Source: Bacteroidota bacterium
GTDB lineage: Bacteria > Bacteroidota > Bacteroidia > NS11-12g > UBA955
Reading direction: 5' to 3'
Assembly: GCA_009918425.1 (NCBI GenBank)
Contig: RGEC01000003.1
Location: forward strand, 1 to 35,273
Length of the DNA stretch: 35,273 nucleotides
Each line of letters opens with the position of its first letter. Position 1 is the first letter of the stretch. The notes under the pieces were generated by a model that was given only the letters and a program-made list of their open reading frames with translations, was not told the DNA's origin and did not search any database. The position numbers and the translations under genes are program-made. Of this stretch, positions 11,163 through 22,988 are shown piece by piece.

Positions 11163-11345
11163 TTACTTGGTGTTTTCTACTTTAATAAGATGATTAACGG
11201 TGTTGATCATACCCTGAATCTGATTATTCAGTTCTATTTCAGCACTCGCATTGATTTTGCGGAGACCTAAGGCACGAAGCGTAGCTTTCTGGTTCTTGGG
11301 ATATCCGATACCGCTTTTTACCAGTGTAATTTTAACTTTTCCCAT
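11163..11345 (-). CDS. rpmD: 50S ribosomal protein L30
   Basis: KVKITLVKSGIGYPKNQKATLRALGLRKINA; position between rplO and rpsE. Confidence 0.96.
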   Translation of the reverse strand: MGKVKITLVKSGIGYPKNQKATLRALGLRKINASAEIELNNQIQGMINTVNHLIKVENTK

Positions 11346-11349
11346 GACC

Positions 11350-11868
11350 TTATCCGTTGAATACTTTTTTAAGATTAATATTTCTCATTTTGGCCACTGC
11401 ATAAGGGTCTCTCATGGTAGTTAGGGCATCGAATGTAGCCTTAACAACGTTGTGGGGGTTTGAGGAACCTTTGGATTTGGCCAATACGTCGGTTACACCC
11501 GCACTTTCCAGCACGGCACGCATAGCACCACCGGCAATAACACCGGTACCATGTGCTGCGGGCTTAAGGAATACGCGACCTCCGCCGAATTTACCGGTCT
11601 GTTCGTGAGGAACCGTACCGTTTATTACAGGAACTTTGATGAGGTTTTTCTTTGCATCTTCAATTCCTTTGTTTACGGCGTCCATTACTTCGTTGGAGCG
11701 ACCCAAACCATGACCTACCACACCATTTCCGTCACCCACAACTACGAGGGCACTGAAACTGAAAGTACGGCCACCTTTGGTTACTTTGGCAACACGATTG
11801 ATGGAAACCACTTTTTCGGTAAGTGTCAACTCACCGGGTCTCACACGCTTATTGATATTTTCAGACAT
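11350..11868 (-). CDS. rpsE: 30S ribosomal protein S5
   Basis: [46 protein letters not shown]. Confidence 0.97.
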   Translation of the reverse strand: MSENINKRVRPGELTLTEKVVSINRVAKVTKGGRTFSFSALVVVGDGNGVVGHGLGRSNEVMDAVNKGIEDAKKNLIKVPVINGTVPHEQTGKFGGGRVFLKPAAHGTGVIAGGAMRAVLESAGVTDVLAKSKGSSNPHNVVKATFDALTTMRDPYAVAKMRNINLKKVFNG

Positions 11869-11889
11869 TTGAATGACTTCTTTAATAAA

Positions 11890-12246
11890 TTAAAATTCCA
11901 ATCCTCCTTCGCGGGCTGCGTCTGCAAGGCTTTTTACACGTCCATGGTACAGATAACCGCCACGATCGAAAACTACAGACTTAATACCGGCTGCCATGGC
12001 TTTTTCGGCCAGTTTTTTACCTACCAAAGCAGATTTAGCTACCTTATTATCTTTTACATCCTTGATACCATCTTCAGAAGATGATGCAGAACAAAGGGTA
12101 ACTCCTTTGCTGTCATCTATGATCTGGGCGTAGATATCTTTATTGCTGCGGTATACACTGAGGCGGGGCCTTACAGTTGTTCCGCTTATACGACCGCGAA
12201 TACGGCTGCGAATTTTGCTTCTTCTTTGTGCTACTGATTTTGACAT
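11890..12246 (-). CDS. rplR: 50S ribosomal protein L18
   Basis: [20 protein letters not shown]...[26 protein letters not shown]. Confidence 0.97.
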   Translation of the reverse strand: MSKSVAQRRSKIRSRIRGRISGTTVRPRLSVYRSNKDIYAQIIDDSKGVTLCSASSSEDGIKDVKDNKVAKSALVGKKLAEKAMAAGIKSVVFDRGGYLYHGRVKSLADAAREGGLEF

Positions 12247-12258
12247 AACTAATTAAAA

Positions 12259-12810
12259 TTATTTGGCTGCTGATTTACCTGCCTTCTTTCTCAATACTTC
12301 ACCGGCAAACTTGATACCTTTACCCTTGTAAGGCTCAGGCTTACGGAATGAACGGATTTTAGCAGCTATCTGGCCTAAAAGCTGTTTGTCTGCACATTCC
12401 ATGGTGATGGAAGGGTTCTGACCTTTCAGCGTTTCAGTGGTAACTTTAATTTCCTTTGGGATCTCCAGCATGATGCGGTGAGAGTAACCCAGGGTAAAGT
12501 CTACCAGATTGCCCTGGTTGGATACTTTGTAACCAACACCGACCAATTCCTGTTTAACTGTGTGGCCCTGACTAACACCAACAACCATATTCTGAATCAA
12601 AGCACGGTAAAGGCCGTGCAATGCTTTATGTTGCTTGCTGTCGCTCGGGCGATTTACTGTCAGCACTCCATCGGTGATTTCAATTGTGATTTCTGTTCCG
12701 ATGTATTGCGACACTTCTCCTTTTGGACCCTTGGCAGTGATGTTTCCATTATCATTGGTAATGGTAACGCCGGCCGGGATACTGATGGGTGCTTTTCCTA
12801 CGCGTGACAT
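12259..12810 (-). CDS. rplF: 50S ribosomal protein L6
   Basis: MSRVGKAPISIPAGVTI...KGPKGE...EPYKGKGIKFAGEVLRKKAGKSAAK. Confidence 0.97.
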   Translation of the reverse strand: MSRVGKAPISIPAGVTITNDNGNITAKGPKGEVSQYIGTEITIEITDGVLTVNRPSDSKQHKALHGLYRALIQNMVVGVSQGHTVKQELVGVGYKVSNQGNLVDFTLGYSHRIMLEIPKEIKVTTETLKGQNPSITMECADKQLLGQIAAKIRSFRKPEPYKGKGIKFAGEVLRKKAGKSAAK

Positions 12811-12833
12811 TTTGTTTTATTGATTTATTATTA

Positions 12834-13232
12834 TTAAGATACGTAACACAATACTTCACCGCCAACATTCTGTGTGCGCGCTTCTTTGTCTGTCATTACA
12901 CCTTTTGAGGTGGTAAGAATCGCTACACCAAGACCATTCAATACACGGGGCATTGTGTCTACATTGGCATATCTGCGCAGACCCGGCGTGCTGACTCTGG
13001 ACAAACTGCGAATTGCGCTTGCCTTGGTAACGGGATCGTATTTAAGGGCTATTTTAATTACGCCCTGTTTGTTTTCTGAATCTTCGAATTTGTATTTAAG
13101 GATATATCCTTTTTCATACAAAACACGGGTGATTTCCTTTTTCAGGTTGCTGGCAGGAATTTCAACAATTCTGTGCTTCGCCTTCATGGCATTGCGCAAC
13201 CGGGTGAGAAAATCTGATATTGGATCGGTCAT
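12834..13232 (-). CDS. rpsH: 30S ribosomal protein S8
   Basis: MTDPISDFLTRLRNAMKAKH...STPGLRRYANVDTMPRVLNGLGVAILTTSKGVMTDKEAR. Confidence 0.97.
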   Translation of the reverse strand: MTDPISDFLTRLRNAMKAKHRIVEIPASNLKKEITRVLYEKGYILKYKFEDSENKQGVIKIALKYDPVTKASAIRSLSRVSTPGLRRYANVDTMPRVLNGLGVAILTTSKGVMTDKEARTQNVGGEVLCYVS

Positions 13233-13250
13233 TTTATTCTTTTATTAATA

Positions 13251-13520
13251 TTACCAACTTGATTTAGTTACACCTGGAATCTTTCCGTCGCTCGCCAGTA
13301 ATCTGAACTGGTTACGGCAAATGCCGAAAGTACGGATGTAACCCCTTGGACGGCCTGTGAGTTTGCAACGATTGCGCAAACGAACGGGTGATGCATTTCT
13401 GGGAATACGCTGCAAAGCATCGTAATTTCCTTCAGCCTTAAGCGCGGCGCGTTTTTCAGCATAACGGGCCACCAGTGCCTCGCGCTTACGCTGTCTTGCC
13501 TTTATGGATTCTTTTGCCAT
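13251..13520 (-). CDS. rpsN: 30S ribosomal protein S14 (Zn-free form)
   Basis: [24 protein letters not shown]...[25 protein letters not shown]; 89 aa long form. Confidence 0.97.
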   Translation of the reverse strand: MAKESIKARQRKREALVARYAEKRAALKAEGNYDALQRIPRNASPVRLRNRCKLTGRPRGYIRTFGICRNQFRLLASDGKIPGVTKSSW

Positions 13521-13525
13521 GTATA

Positions 13526-14077
13526 TTATTTACTTTTAAAGGGGAAACCCATCAGTTTCAGCAGTTCCAGACATTCCTCGTCTGTTTTGGCTGTGGTAAC
13601 GATGGTAATATCCATACCAGTGATTCTGTTAACTTTATCAATGTCAATTTCAGGGAAAATGATCTGTTCAGTAATGCCCATGTTAAAATTACCACGGCCA
13701 TCAAAACCTTTCACATTCAGGCCCTGAAAATCGCGTACGCGTGGCAATGCGATGCTGATGAGGCGATGTATAAAGTCATACATAGCTTCCTTGCGCAGGG
13801 TAACCCTTGCACCGATAGGCATATTCTCCCTTAATTTAAAGTTTGAAATAGCCTTGCGAGAGAATGTTGCCTGGGCTTTCTGACCGGATATTTTGGTCAT
13901 TTCCTCTACAGCGGCATCTACCAGTTTTTTATCATTTACTGCAGCACCCACACCTTGGTTGAGGCTAACCTTTACCAAACGGGGCATTTCCATTACATTT
14001 TTGTAACCGAATTTCTCCTTAAGAGCCGGCACTACGACTTCCTCGTAGCGGGTTTGCAGAAGTGGTTTATAGCTCAT
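13526..14077 (-). CDS. rplE: 50S ribosomal protein L5
   Basis: [34 protein letters not shown]...[28 protein letters not shown]. Confidence 0.97.
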   Translation of the reverse strand: MSYKPLLQTRYEEVVVPALKEKFGYKNVMEMPRLVKVSLNQGVGAAVNDKKLVDAAVEEMTKISGQKAQATFSRKAISNFKLRENMPIGARVTLRKEAMYDFIHRLISIALPRVRDFQGLNVKGFDGRGNFNMGITEQIIFPEIDIDKVNRITGMDITIVTTAKTDEECLELLKLMGFPFKSK

Positions 14078-14088
14078 TTTTCTAATTC

Positions 14089-14415
14089 TTATTTAATAAA
14101 TTCTCCGGTTTTGCGGGCAACTCTTTGCAGTTTGCCATCATCATTCAGCTTTCTACCGATTCGGGTTGGCTTGCCACCTACTACTACCATAAGGTTTGAA
14201 ATATGGATGGGAGCCTCAACCTTATCAATTTTACCGCTGGTATTCTGGGCAGTAGGTTTGCGGTGTTTGGTAACGATGTTCAAACCTTCTACCAAAGCGC
14301 GGTTGTCAGCTACCATAACCTTCAGGACCTTACCGGTTTTTCCTTTGTCATCCCCGGAAATCACCTTTACGGTATCTCCTTTTTTAATATGCAATTTAAC
14401 TTTTGACACTTTCAA
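14089..14415 (-). CDS. rplX: 50S ribosomal protein L24
   Basis: [25 protein letters not shown]...[14 protein letters not shown]. Confidence 0.97.
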   Translation of the reverse strand: MKVSKVKLHIKKGDTVKVISGDDKGKTGKVLKVMVADNRALVEGLNIVTKHRKPTAQNTSGKIDKVEAPIHISNLMVVVGGKPTRIGRKLNDDGKLQRVARKTGEFIK

Positions 14416-14421
14416 TATTGA

Positions 14422-14790
14422 TTAAAGCACTTCTGGTGCAAGTGATACAATTTTCATGAACTGCTTGTCACGGAGTTCCCTTGCTACAGGCCCGAAAATA
14501 CGAGTACCTCTGGGTTCATCCGAAGCATTTAACAGTACACAGCTGTTCTCATCAAAACGGATATAGGATCCGTCGGGACGGCGAACTTCTTTTTTAACAC
14601 GCACAACCACCGCTTTGGATACGGCTCCTTTTTTCATACCGCCGCCAGGCATAGCGTCTTTTACGCTTACCACGATTTTGTCTCCAACTGAGGCATAACG
14701 ACGGCCTGATCCACCGAGTACGCGGATGCAGAGCACTTCGCGTGCACCGCTGTTGTCAGCTACTTTTAGTCTTGATTCCTGTTGTACCAT
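14422..14790 (-). CDS. rplN: 50S ribosomal protein L14
   Basis: [33 protein letters not shown]...[28 protein letters not shown]. Confidence 0.97.
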   Translation of the reverse strand: MVQQESRLKVADNSGAREVLCIRVLGGSGRRYASVGDKIVVSVKDAMPGGGMKKGAVSKAVVVRVKKEVRRPDGSYIRFDENSCVLLNASDEPRGTRIFGPVARELRDKQFMKIVSLAPEVL

Positions 14791-14791
14791 C

Positions 14792-15052
14792 TTATTTAGC
14801 TTTTTCTACTACTTCGACCAATCTCCAACGTTTGGTTTTGCTCAAAGGACGTGTTTCCATGATGCGAACGATATCGTTTTCACCACATTGGTTGGTTTCG
14901 TCATGAGCTGTGTATTTCTTGGTCTTTTTGAAATACTTACCATATTTGGGGTGTTTCACGTTACGAACAACCGATACCACAATGGTTTTATCCATCTTGG
15001 TACTGGTTACCGTGCCGGTAATTTCTTTCCGTGAATTCCTTACTGTTTCCAT
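14792..15052 (-). CDS. rpsQ: 30S ribosomal protein S17
   Basis: [40 protein letters not shown]...[23 protein letters not shown]. Confidence 0.97.
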   Translation of the reverse strand: METVRNSRKEITGTVTSTKMDKTIVVSVVRNVKHPKYGKYFKKTKKYTAHDETNQCGENDIVRIMETRPLSKTKRWRLVEVVEKAK

Positions 15053-15288
15053 TAGTTATTCTCTCCGTTATTCTTTTTCATATAAGCAGCCAACTCAGCC
15101 TGAATGCGGCGATTGTTCAATTCAGTAAGCATTCTTGCAATGTTCTTACGGGTAATTGACAACTTGTGCGGCTGTTCAATCTGAGAAACTGTATTCTGGA
15201 ACTTCATCTTCTGGTAGCGCGTACGTTCTTCTCTGTAAGCGGTCACAAGTTCCTTATTAGACATTCCTTTTACTTCTTCGTTTTTCAT
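15052..15288 (-). CDS. rpmC: 50S ribosomal protein L29
   Basis: [57 protein letters not shown]; between rplP and rpsQ. Confidence 0.95.
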   Translation of the reverse strand: MKNEEVKGMSNKELVTAYREERTRYQKMKFQNTVSQIEQPHKLSITRKNIARMLTELNNRRIQAELAAYMKKNNGENN

Positions 15289-15290
15289 AA

Positions 15291-15716
15291 TTATGCCTCC
15301 TCGGCGAAATCAGGACGTACAACAAATTTGGTGGTTACCGGCAGTTTCTGGGCAGCCAGACGCATTCCTTCTTTGGCAGTTTCCAGGGGTACACCACCCA
15401 CCTCGAACATAATGGTTCCGGGTTTTACGGTAGCAACCCAATATTCGGGAGCACCCTTACCCTTACCCATACGCACTTCAGCAGGCTTTTTGGTTACGGG
15501 TTTGTCCGGGAAAATACGGATCCAAACCTGTCCTTCACGCTTAAGATAGCGGGTAAGAGCAATACGGGCAGCTTCAATCTGACGGGCTGTGATCCAGTGA
15601 GGTTCAAGGCTTTTGAGACCGAAACTTCCGAAATCAACGCGGTGACCACGGGTTGCAACACCTTTCACACGGCCTTTCTGCTGTTTCCTATATTTGGTTC
15701 TTTTTGGGCTAAGCAT
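15291..15716 (-). CDS. rplP: 50S ribosomal protein L16
   Basis: [53 protein letters not shown]. Confidence 0.97.
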   Translation of the reverse strand: MLSPKRTKYRKQQKGRVKGVATRGHRVDFGSFGLKSLEPHWITARQIEAARIALTRYLKREGQVWIRIFPDKPVTKKPAEVRMGKGKGAPEYWVATVKPGTIMFEVGGVPLETAKEGMRLAAQKLPVTTKFVVRPDFAEEA

Positions 15717-15738
15717 CGTTTCTTTCTTTTAATCTTGA

Positions 15739-16488
15739 TTATTTACGCTTGCGGCGATCACCACCAGGACGAGGACCTCTGTCGCGGTCTCTGCCTCTGT
15801 CGTCTCTTCCTCTTGCACCGTCGCGCTTTCTTTCTGTATCCAACTGAGGTGCCAGGTCAACCTTGCCATAGATTTCACCACGGCACAGCCATACCTTGAT
15901 ACCAATTTTACCATACACGGTCTGAGCTTCTACAATAGCGTAGTCGATATTACTTCTGAGCGTGTGCAGAGGAGTACGTCCGTCTTTATACATCTCAGAA
16001 CGAGCAATTTCACCACCGTTCAAACGACCGCTGATTCTTACCTTAATTCCTTCTGCGCCCATTTTCATGCTGCTTTGAATAGCATTCTTCACGGCACGCT
16101 TGTAAGAAAAACGATTCTCGATCTGCTGGGCGATGTTCTCACCAACTAACTGCGCATCGAGCTCAGGTCTTTTGATTTCGTTGATATTGATCTGAACATC
16201 CTTACCGGTAATCTTGCGGATTTCCTCACGGATTGTATCTACTTCCTGGCCACCACGACCAATAACAATACCAGGGCGTGATGTATGAATGGTAATGGTG
16301 ATGCGCTTCAGAGTGCGCTCGATTACCACTTTGGCAATACCCCCTTTGGGTATGCGAACACGCAGATATTTGCGGATTTTTTCGTCTTCAACCAGTTTAT
16401 CACCGTAGTCTTTTCCACCATACCAGTTGGAGTCCCAACCACGAATGATTCCCAGACGCAATCCTATTGGGTTAACCTTTTGTCCCAT
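15739..16488 (-). CDS. rpsC: 30S ribosomal protein S3 with RGD/RDR-rich C-terminal tail
   Basis: [29 protein letters not shown]...[23 protein letters not shown]; tail [29 protein letters not shown]. Confidence 0.97.
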   Translation of the reverse strand: MGQKVNPIGLRLGIIRGWDSNWYGGKDYGDKLVEDEKIRKYLRVRIPKGGIAKVVIERTLKRITITIHTSRPGIVIGRGGQEVDTIREEIRKITGKDVQININEIKRPELDAQLVGENIAQQIENRFSYKRAVKNAIQSSMKMGAEGIKVRISGRLNGGEIARSEMYKDGRTPLHTLRSNIDYAIVEAQTVYGKIGIKVWLCRGEIYGKVDLAPQLDTERKRDGARGRDDRGRDRDRGPRPGGDRRKRK

Positions 16489-16489
16489 A

Positions 16490-16855
16490 TTAGTTATTTA
16501 CCTCACTTTTTGTTACAGTATCAATGACAATCGTTACGTGGTTGCTGCGCTTGCGCTGACGGTAACCGCGACCCTGAGGGGCAGTGCGTAGACGCTTCAT
16601 GGTTACACCACCATCCACCAGTATTGACTTTACATACAGATCGCTGTCTTCAATTCGCTCACCGGAATTGATCTGACTCCAGTTGGCTACACCGCTGCGA
16701 ATCAACTTGCTCAGAAACAAGGCATAACCTGGCTTCTGGTTCCACTGAAGGATGTTGAGAGCACGTTCTACTTTCTGACCACGTACCAAATCTGCCACCA
16801 TACGCATTTTGCGGGGTGAAAGAGGGCAGTTTCTCAAAATTGCTTTAGCTTCCAT
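16490..16855 (-). CDS. rplV: 50S ribosomal protein L22
   Basis: [25 protein letters not shown]...[32 protein letters not shown]. Confidence 0.97.
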   Translation of the reverse strand: MEAKAILRNCPLSPRKMRMVADLVRGQKVERALNILQWNQKPGYALFLSKLIRSGVANWSQINSGERIEDSDLYVKSILVDGGVTMKRLRTAPQGRGYRQRKRSNHVTIVIDTVTKSEVNN

Positions 16856-16873
16856 TTTGTTTCTTCTCCCTTT

Positions 16874-17131
16874 TTATTTGCTGTGACCTTTGAAAGTGCG
16901 GGTTGGAGCGAATTCGCCCAACTTATGACCTACCATGTTCTCGGTTACATAAACCGGAATGAATTTATTTCCGTTGTGCACAGCGAATGTGTGTCCCACG
17001 AAATCGGGGAGAATCATGCTGCGGCGCGACCAGGTTTTAACAACCGATTTTTTGTTACCCTCGTTAAGAACGGTAACCTTGCGCATCAACTTATAGTCTA
17101 CGAATGGGCCTTTTTTTACTGACCTTGCCAT
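16874..17131 (-). CDS. rpsS: 30S ribosomal protein S19
   Basis: [19 protein letters not shown]...[52 protein letters not shown]. Confidence 0.98.
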   Translation of the reverse strand: MARSVKKGPFVDYKLMRKVTVLNEGNKKSVVKTWSRRSMILPDFVGHTFAVHNGNKFIPVYVTENMVGHKLGEFAPTRTFKGHSK

Positions 17132-17143
17132 TTTTTTTAGTTA

Positions 17144-17983
17144 TTAATTGCTGTTCCTCTTACTTTTTCTACGTTCGATAATCAGGCGGCTTGTGGCTTT
17201 CTTGGGCGCACGCGTCTTCTGACCTTGTGAATAAATCAGGTTTCTTGAACGAGCCTGACCACCTTTGTTGCGGCCTTCGCCACCACCCATCGGGTGATCA
17301 ACAGGGTTCATGGCTGTACTTCTGGTGCGGGGACGAATACCCAACCAACGGCTACGTCCGGCTTTGCCTTTGCGCAGTAAATTGTGTTCGCTGTTGCTAA
17401 CAGAACCTATTGTAGCAAGACATGCAGACAACACTTTTCTCAATTCACCTGAAGGCAATTTGATGGTTGCATATTTGTCTTCGCGACCCAGCAACTGAGC
17501 ATAAGAACCGGCACTTCTGCAGATTTTAGCTCCTTGACCGGGCGACATTTCAATGTTGTGAATCAAAGAACCCAGGGGAATTTCCGACATAGGAAGTGCG
17601 TTTCCGATTTCGGGGGGAACGCCTGGACCCTGTTCGATTTTCTGGCCTACCTTAATGCCGTTGGGGGCAATGATGTAGCGCTTTTCACCATCGGTATACT
17701 GAATCAGTGAAATGAATGCGCTGCGGTTTGGATCGTATTCTACGCTGAGAACTTCACCGGCCACACCATGATTGGCTCTTTTGAAGTCAATCATACGATA
17801 ACGGCGCTTGTGTCCGCCACCGATAAAACGCATGGTCATGCGACCCTGGTTATTTCTTCCGCCTGATTTCTTGATAGGAACAATCAGGGATTTTTCCGGC
17901 TTGTCTGTGGTGATTTCTGCAAACGAGTTTGCAATGTGAAACCGTTGACCGGGCGTTGTTGGATTTAAACGTTTAACTGCCAT
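17144..17983 (-). CDS. rplB: 50S ribosomal protein L2
   Basis: [16 protein letters not shown]...[22 protein letters not shown]...[25 protein letters not shown]. Confidence 0.98.
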   Translation of the reverse strand: MAVKRLNPTTPGQRFHIANSFAEITTDKPEKSLIVPIKKSGGRNNQGRMTMRFIGGGHKRRYRMIDFKRANHGVAGEVLSVEYDPNRSAFISLIQYTDGEKRYIIAPNGIKVGQKIEQGPGVPPEIGNALPMSEIPLGSLIHNIEMSPGQGAKICRSAGSYAQLLGREDKYATIKLPSGELRKVLSACLATIGSVSNSEHNLLRKGKAGRSRWLGIRPRTRSTAMNPVDHPMGGGEGRNKGGQARSRNLIYSQGQKTRAPKKATSRLIIERRKSKRNSN

Positions 17984-17985
17984 GA

Positions 17986-18270
17986 TCAGATGTTTTCGTA
18001 AAAGTCAATGTTGAAACCTTCTTTTAACGTCACGATGGCCTTTTTATACCCGTTGGTATAACCGGAGATCTGGCCTGTGCGTCTGTTGCGACGCATTTTC
18101 CCCCTTGCAATCATTGTGTTTACTGATGCCACTTCCACTCCATAGAAATCTTCGATGGCCTTTTTGATTTCGTCTTTGGTAGATTTTTTATCTACTACGA
18201 AACCATATTGACCACGCTTATCCATGATAGCGGTCATTTTCTCAGTAATCAACGGCTTCTTGAGTATCAT
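17986..18270 (-). CDS. rplW: 50S ribosomal protein L23
   Basis: [54 protein letters not shown]. Confidence 0.97.
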   Translation of the reverse strand: MILKKPLITEKMTAIMDKRGQYGFVVDKKSTKDEIKKAIEDFYGVEVASVNTMIARGKMRRNRRTGQISGYTNGYKKAIVTLKEGFNIDFYENI

Positions 18271-18893
18271 TGTTTATTTGATTCTTCTAATTTGGTTAAT
18301 GCTCCTTCTGTGAGGATAAGCTTTCCGGCTTTCAAAACCTGGTAGGTATTGATATCAGCAGCCTTCATCACAGTGTTACCTTCAATATTCCTTCCGCTGA
18401 GGTATATGTTTTTGTTGGTTTCTGCAGTTACGAACAATGTGCGGGCATTGATGTTCAGTGCATTCAGGAAACCTTTGAATTCGGCAGTTTTGGGTGTTGC
18501 CATTTCAAAATCCTCAACAACAAGAATGTTATTTTCCTTAGCCTTGTAAGAAAGCGCGCTCAAACGAGCCAACTTTTTCAGTTTCTTGTTTAACTTGAAC
18601 GAGTAGTCGCGGGGACGGGGACCATGAATACGGCCACCACCCACGTAGATACCTGACTTTAAGCTACCATGACGGGCTCCGCCTGTTCCTTTTTGGCGAA
18701 ACAGCTTGCGTGTACTACGAGAAATCTCAGAACGGTCCTTGGTTTTGTGTGTACCCTGACGCTGATTTGCCTGAAACTGTTTAACATCCAGCCAGATAGC
18801 GTGATCATTGGGTTCTATTCCAAAGATATCTTTGGATAATGTAACCGTTCTTCCGGTTTCAGCACCCTGTTTGTTTAATACATTGATTTTCAT
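18267..18893 (-). CDS. rplD: 50S ribosomal protein L4
   Basis: [60 protein letters not shown]; 4-nt overlap with rplW. Confidence 0.97.
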   Translation of the reverse strand: MKINVLNKQGAETGRTVTLSKDIFGIEPNDHAIWLDVKQFQANQRQGTHKTKDRSEISRSTRKLFRQKGTGGARHGSLKSGIYVGGGRIHGPRPRDYSFKLNKKLKKLARLSALSYKAKENNILVVEDFEMATPKTAEFKGFLNALNINARTLFVTAETNKNIYLSGRNIEGNTVMKAADINTYQVLKAGKLILTEGALTKLEESNKQ

Positions 18894-18895
18894 GG

Positions 18896-19522
18896 TTAAC
18901 GCTCAACTATTACGGTGGAACCATTATGGCCGGGAACGGATCCCTTAACCAACAATAAATTTTGTTCAGGAACGATACGAAGCACCTGCATGTTTACGGC
19001 TTTCACGCGGCGATTGCCGGTTTGTCCTGCCATACGGATACCTTTGAAAACACGGGCAGGAAATGAACAGGCACCGATAGAACCGGGGGCACGCAGGCGG
19101 TTGTGCTGACCGTGGGTAGCTTCACCCACACCAGCAAATCCATGGCGCTTTACAACACCTTGAAATCCCTTACCCTTTGAAGTTCCGATCACATCCACAA
19201 ACTGGCCTTCTTCGAAGATGGAAACATCAAATACGTCTCCCAGTTTAGCAGCAGCTTCAGCTTCATCAGGGTTACGAAATTCTACGAAAGATTTTTTCGC
19301 ATCTGTATTGGCTTTTGCGCAGTGGCCTTTTAAGGCAGCCCCTGCATTCTTTTCTTTTTTCTCACCCCAGGCCATCTGGATCGCGCTGTATCCATCTTTT
19401 TCCTGGGTTTTAACCTGCGTTATTACACAGGGACCGGCCTCAATAACGGTGCAAGCCACCTTGCGGCCATCAGCATCAAAAATGCTGGTCATTCCGAGTT
19501 TTTTTCCAATCAATCCTTCCAT
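18896..19522 (-). CDS. rplC: 50S ribosomal protein L3
   Basis: [39 protein letters not shown]...[50 protein letters not shown]. Confidence 0.97.
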   Translation of the reverse strand: MEGLIGKKLGMTSIFDADGRKVACTVIEAGPCVITQVKTQEKDGYSAIQMAWGEKKEKNAGAALKGHCAKANTDAKKSFVEFRNPDEAEAAAKLGDVFDVSIFEEGQFVDVIGTSKGKGFQGVVKRHGFAGVGEATHGQHNRLRAPGSIGACSFPARVFKGIRMAGQTGNRRVKAVNMQVLRIVPEQNLLLVKGSVPGHNGSTVIVER

Positions 19523-19530
19523 GGTTCAAA

Positions 19531-19839
19531 TCACAATTTGATTTCAACTTCTACCCCGCTGGGCAGTTCTATTTTCATGAGGGCGTCTACGGTTTTGGTA
19601 GAGCCGTTATAAATGTCAATCAGTCTCTGATACGTGCAGTACTGAAACTGTTCACGTGCTTTCTTGTTTACGTGTGGTGAACGCAATACGGTGAATATCT
19701 TCTTGCGGGTAGGAAGAGGAACCGGTCCACTTACAACTACGTCTGTAGTGCGCACGGCCTTCACAATTTTCTCAGCGCTTTTATCCAGCAGGCTGTGATC
19801 GAAAGACTTTAATTTTATGCGAATCTTCTGGCTTAACAT
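19531..19839 (-). CDS. rpsJ: 30S ribosomal protein S10
   Basis: [66 protein letters not shown]. Confidence 0.98.
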   Translation of the reverse strand: MLSQKIRIKLKSFDHSLLDKSAEKIVKAVRTTDVVVSGPVPLPTRKKIFTVLRSPHVNKKAREQFQYCTYQRLIDIYNGSTKTVDALMKIELPSGVEVEIKL

Positions 19840-19847
19840 TTTCTTAA

Positions 19848-21983
19848 TTATTTACTGGCTGCACCATTAACTTTCTTCAAAACCTCGTCTGCAATGTTGC
19901 GGGGAGTTTCTGAATAGTGACTGAATTCCATACTTGAAGTAGCGCGACCTGATGTGATGGTACGAAGGGTTGTTACGTATCCAAACATTTCACTCAGCGG
20001 AACTTTAGCTTTTACCACCTGAGAACCTGCGCGCTCATCAATACCCTCGAGTTGTCCACGGCGGCGGTTAAGGTCACCCATAACATCACCGGTATTTTCA
20101 GCAGGTGTTACCACCTCCAGCTTCATGATAGGTTCCAGCAAAACCGGACCGCAATTGCGGGCAGCTTCACGGAAACCGCCTCTGGCTGCAACTTCGAATG
20201 ACAATGAGTCGGAGTCAACAGGGTGGAAAGATCCATCAAACAGACGAACTTTTATTGAGCTGATAGGATAGCCTGCCAATACACCATTTTGCATAGCAGC
20301 CTTAAATCCTTTTTCAACCGAAGGTATAAATTCACGGGGAATGGATCCACCTACAATTTCATTCACAAACTGAAGACCTTCGCCTTTGAAATCAGCATCA
20401 GCAGGGCCCAGTTCGAATTGAATATCGGCAAACTTACCACGACCACCGGTTTGCTTTTTATAAACTTCGCGGTGGGTAAAGTTGCGGGTAATGGCTTCTT
20501 TGTAAGCAACCTGAGGAGCACCCTGATTACATTCCACTTTGAACTCGCGCTTCAGTCGGTCAACGATAATTTCAAGGTGCAATTCACCCATACCGGATAC
20601 AACTGTCTGGCCTGTATCCTGATCTGTCTGAACGCGGAAAGTAGGATCTTCTTCAGCAAGTTTGGCCAGCGCAGTACTGAGCTTATCGCTGTCGGCCTGC
20701 GTTTTGGGCTCGATAGCAAGACCAATTACCGGATCAGGGAAAACCATAGATTCAAGCACGATTGGGTGCTTTTCGTCACAAAGGGTATCACCGGTTTTGA
20801 TATCTTTGAAACCTACTGCAGCACCGATATCACCGGCACCCAGAGATTCAATAGCATTTTGTTTGTTGGCATGCATCTGGAAAATACGGCTGATACGTTC
20901 TTTGTTACCACTGCGGGTATTAAGCACGTAAGAACCGGCATCCAGTTTGCCACTGTAGGCACGCATAAATGCAAGGCGACCAACATAAGGATCGGTAGCA
21001 ATTTTGAAAGCCAGCGCACTGAAAGGATCATCGTAGGAAGGCTTACGGGTAATTTCAGCCTCAGTATCGGGGTTTGTACCTTTGATGCTTTCCTTGTCAA
21101 GTGGGCTGGGCATCAATTCCATAACCAGATCCAGCATGGTTTGTACACCTTTATTTTTGAAAGACGAACCACAAACCATCGGAACAATTTTCATTTCCAG
21201 TGTAGCCTGACGGAGTGCATTGAGGATTTCTCTTTCGGTAATGCTGTTGGGATCTTCGAAGAATTTCTCCATCAAAGTTACGTCGTATTCAGAAACAGCC
21301 TCGAGCAGCTTTTCGCGCCACTCATTGGCTTCTGCTTCCATTTCGGCAGGAATGGGAACTACCTGATAGGTCATGCCTTTATCAGCCTCATTCCAGATCA
21401 TTCCGCGGTTGTTAATCAAATCAACCACACCTTTAAAATTGTCTTCAGCACCAATGGGAAGCTGCAGGGGCACTGCATTACTACCTAACATATCACGTAC
21501 CTGATTTACTACATTCAGAAAATCGGCGCCTGCGCGGTCCATTTTATTTACAAAACCGATACGGGCAACATTGTAGTTATTGGCCAGGCGCCAGTTGGTT
21601 TCTGACTGTGGTTCAACACCGTCAACTGCGCTGAACAGGAAAACCAGACCATCGAGTACGCGGAGTGAGCGGTTTACTTCTACTGTGAAGTCTACGTGAC
21701 CGGGAGTATCAATGATATTGATGTGATATTCTTTTGTATCGGCATTGGGACGTCCGTCGGTAGTAGGATAGTTCCACTTAACCGTGGTTGCTGCTGAAGT
21801 AATGGTAATACCTCTCTCCTGCTCCTGAACCATCCAGTCCATGGTGGCAGCACCATCGTGCACTTCACCAATCTTGTGGTTCACGCCCGCATAATAAAGA
21901 ATGCGTTCTGTAGTAGTGGTTTTACCGGCATCAATGTGAGCGGCAATACCGATGTTTCTTGTGTATCTAAGGTCGCGTGACAT
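19848..21983 (-). CDS. fusA: Elongation factor G
   Basis: [70 protein letters not shown]; 711 aa. Confidence 0.98.
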   Translation of the reverse strand: MSRDLRYTRNIGIAAHIDAGKTTTTERILYYAGVNHKIGEVHDGAATMDWMVQEQERGITITSAATTVKWNYPTTDGRPNADTKEYHINIIDTPGHVDFTVEVNRSLRVLDGLVFLFSAVDGVEPQSETNWRLANNYNVARIGFVNKMDRAGADFLNVVNQVRDMLGSNAVPLQLPIGAEDNFKGVVDLINNRGMIWNEADKGMTYQVVPIPAEMEAEANEWREKLLEAVSEYDVTLMEKFFEDPNSITEREILNALRQATLEMKIVPMVCGSSFKNKGVQTMLDLVMELMPSPLDKESIKGTNPDTEAEITRKPSYDDPFSALAFKIATDPYVGRLAFMRAYSGKLDAGSYVLNTRSGNKERISRIFQMHANKQNAIESLGAGDIGAAVGFKDIKTGDTLCDEKHPIVLESMVFPDPVIGLAIEPKTQADSDKLSTALAKLAEEDPTFRVQTDQDTGQTVVSGMGELHLEIIVDRLKREFKVECNQGAPQVAYKEAITRNFTHREVYKKQTGGRGKFADIQFELGPADADFKGEGLQFVNEIVGGSIPREFIPSVEKGFKAAMQNGVLAGYPISSIKVRLFDGSFHPVDSDSLSFEVAARGGFREAARNCGPVLLEPIMKLEVVTPAENTGDVMGDLNRRRGQLEGIDERAGSQVVKAKVPLSEMFGYVTTLRTITSGRATSSMEFSHYSETPRNIADEVLKKVNGAASK

Positions 21984-22007
21984 GAATCTTCTTCTCTTCT
22001 AATTATT

Positions 22008-22478
22008 TTAAACCCTAAAATGCGAGAAAGCCTTGTTGGCTTCAGCCATTTTGTGAGTATCTTCTTTTTTCTTTACTGCGGCACCTTCACCCCTGGAAGC
22101 GGCAAGAATTTCACCGGCCAGTTTTTCTGCCATTGATTTTTCGTTGCGCTTACGGGCATAACCTATCATCCACTTCATACCCACTGCAGTGCGGCGGCGG
22201 GGAGAAACTTCGGTAGGGATCTGGAAAGTAGCACCACCAACACGGCGGGCTTTAACTTCCACGGTAGGCATTACATTATTTAAAGCCTTGCGCCAGGTTT
22301 CAAGTCCGGGCTCATCGGGAGCTTTTTTCTCAACTATTTCCAGAGCATCATAGAACAGGCTGTATGCAAGAGACTTTTTGCCATCATACATCAGGCCGTT
22401 AACGAAACGCGTTACAACGGTGTCGTTGAACTTTGGATCGGGCAGAAGAATGCGTTTTTTAGCGCGGGTTTTTCTCAT
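22008..22478 (-). CDS. rpsG: 30S ribosomal protein S7
   Basis: [46 protein letters not shown]...[18 protein letters not shown]. Confidence 0.98.
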   Translation of the reverse strand: MRKTRAKKRILLPDPKFNDTVVTRFVNGLMYDGKKSLAYSLFYDALEIVEKKAPDEPGLETWRKALNNVMPTVEVKARRVGGATFQIPTEVSPRRRTAVGMKWMIGYARKRNEKSMAEKLAGEILAASRGEGAAVKKKEDTHKMAEANKAFSHFRV

Positions 22479-22512
22479 GGTCTGTCAGGTATACCTATAT
22501 ATAGTGTTGAAC

Positions 22513-22890
22513 TTATTTTTTCTTGGGACGTTTGGTGCCATACTTGGAACGGCGCTGATTGCGGCCTTCCACACCGGCTGTATCGAGCGCACCGCGTACG
22601 ATGTGGTAACGAACACCGGGAAGATCTTTTACCCTACCGCCACGAACCAGCACGATGCTGTGTTCCTGAAGGTTGTGACCTTCACCGGGGATGTAGGCAT
22701 TCACTTCCTTGCCATTGCTCAAACGAACACGGGCAACTTTGCGAAGTGCAGAGTTAGGTTTCTTAGGCGTGGTGGTGTATACACGGGTGCAAACACCACG
22801 GCGCTGGGGGCATGAATCAAGGGCGGGCGACTTGCTCTTCCAGAGCGTCTCCTGGCGACCTTTGCGTATTAACTGTTGAATAGTAGGCAT
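22513..22890 (-). CDS. rpsL: 30S ribosomal protein S12
   Basis: [13 protein letters not shown]...[53 protein letters not shown]; streptomycin-sensitive type K in [11 protein letters not shown]. Confidence 0.98.
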   Translation of the reverse strand: MPTIQQLIRKGRQETLWKSKSPALDSCPQRRGVCTRVYTTTPKKPNSALRKVARVRLSNGKEVNAYIPGEGHNLQEHSIVLVRGGRVKDLPGVRYHIVRGALDTAGVEGRNQRRSKYGTKRPKKK

Positions 22891-22912
22891 ACTATCTCCT
22901 CAAAAAGGGCAG

Positions 22913-22943
22913 CAAAAATACAGCTATTTTTTCGCAAAACCAA
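22913..22943 (-). promoter_or_regulatory. Promoter of the ribosomal super-operon (TTG-N20-TATTTTTG)
   Basis: On the minus strand TTG (22943-22941), 20-nt spacer, TATTTTTG (22920-22913), followed by a GAGGAG Shine-Dalgarno-like stretch just before ATG 22890. Confidence 0.7.
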
Positions 22944-22988
22944 CACTGTAAGTAAAATTTTCTTAATCCCCCGAAATAATATTAAGTT

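Noticed and set aside
11551-12084. 177-aa plus-strand ORF opposite rpsE/rplR
   Set aside because: Opposite two certain ribosomal protein genes; no homology recognised, shadow ORF.
20289-21488. 399-aa plus-strand ORF antisense to fusA
   Set aside because: It mirrors the highly conserved EF-G reading frame; no recognisable family, Phe/His/Thr-rich composition typical of a shadow ORF, no promoter seen.
22876-22988. Upstream extension of the LTA-synthase-like ORF into rpsL
   Set aside because: Would overlap rpsL and the ribosomal promoter; no conserved domain content, and a plausible promoter lies downstream of this start.
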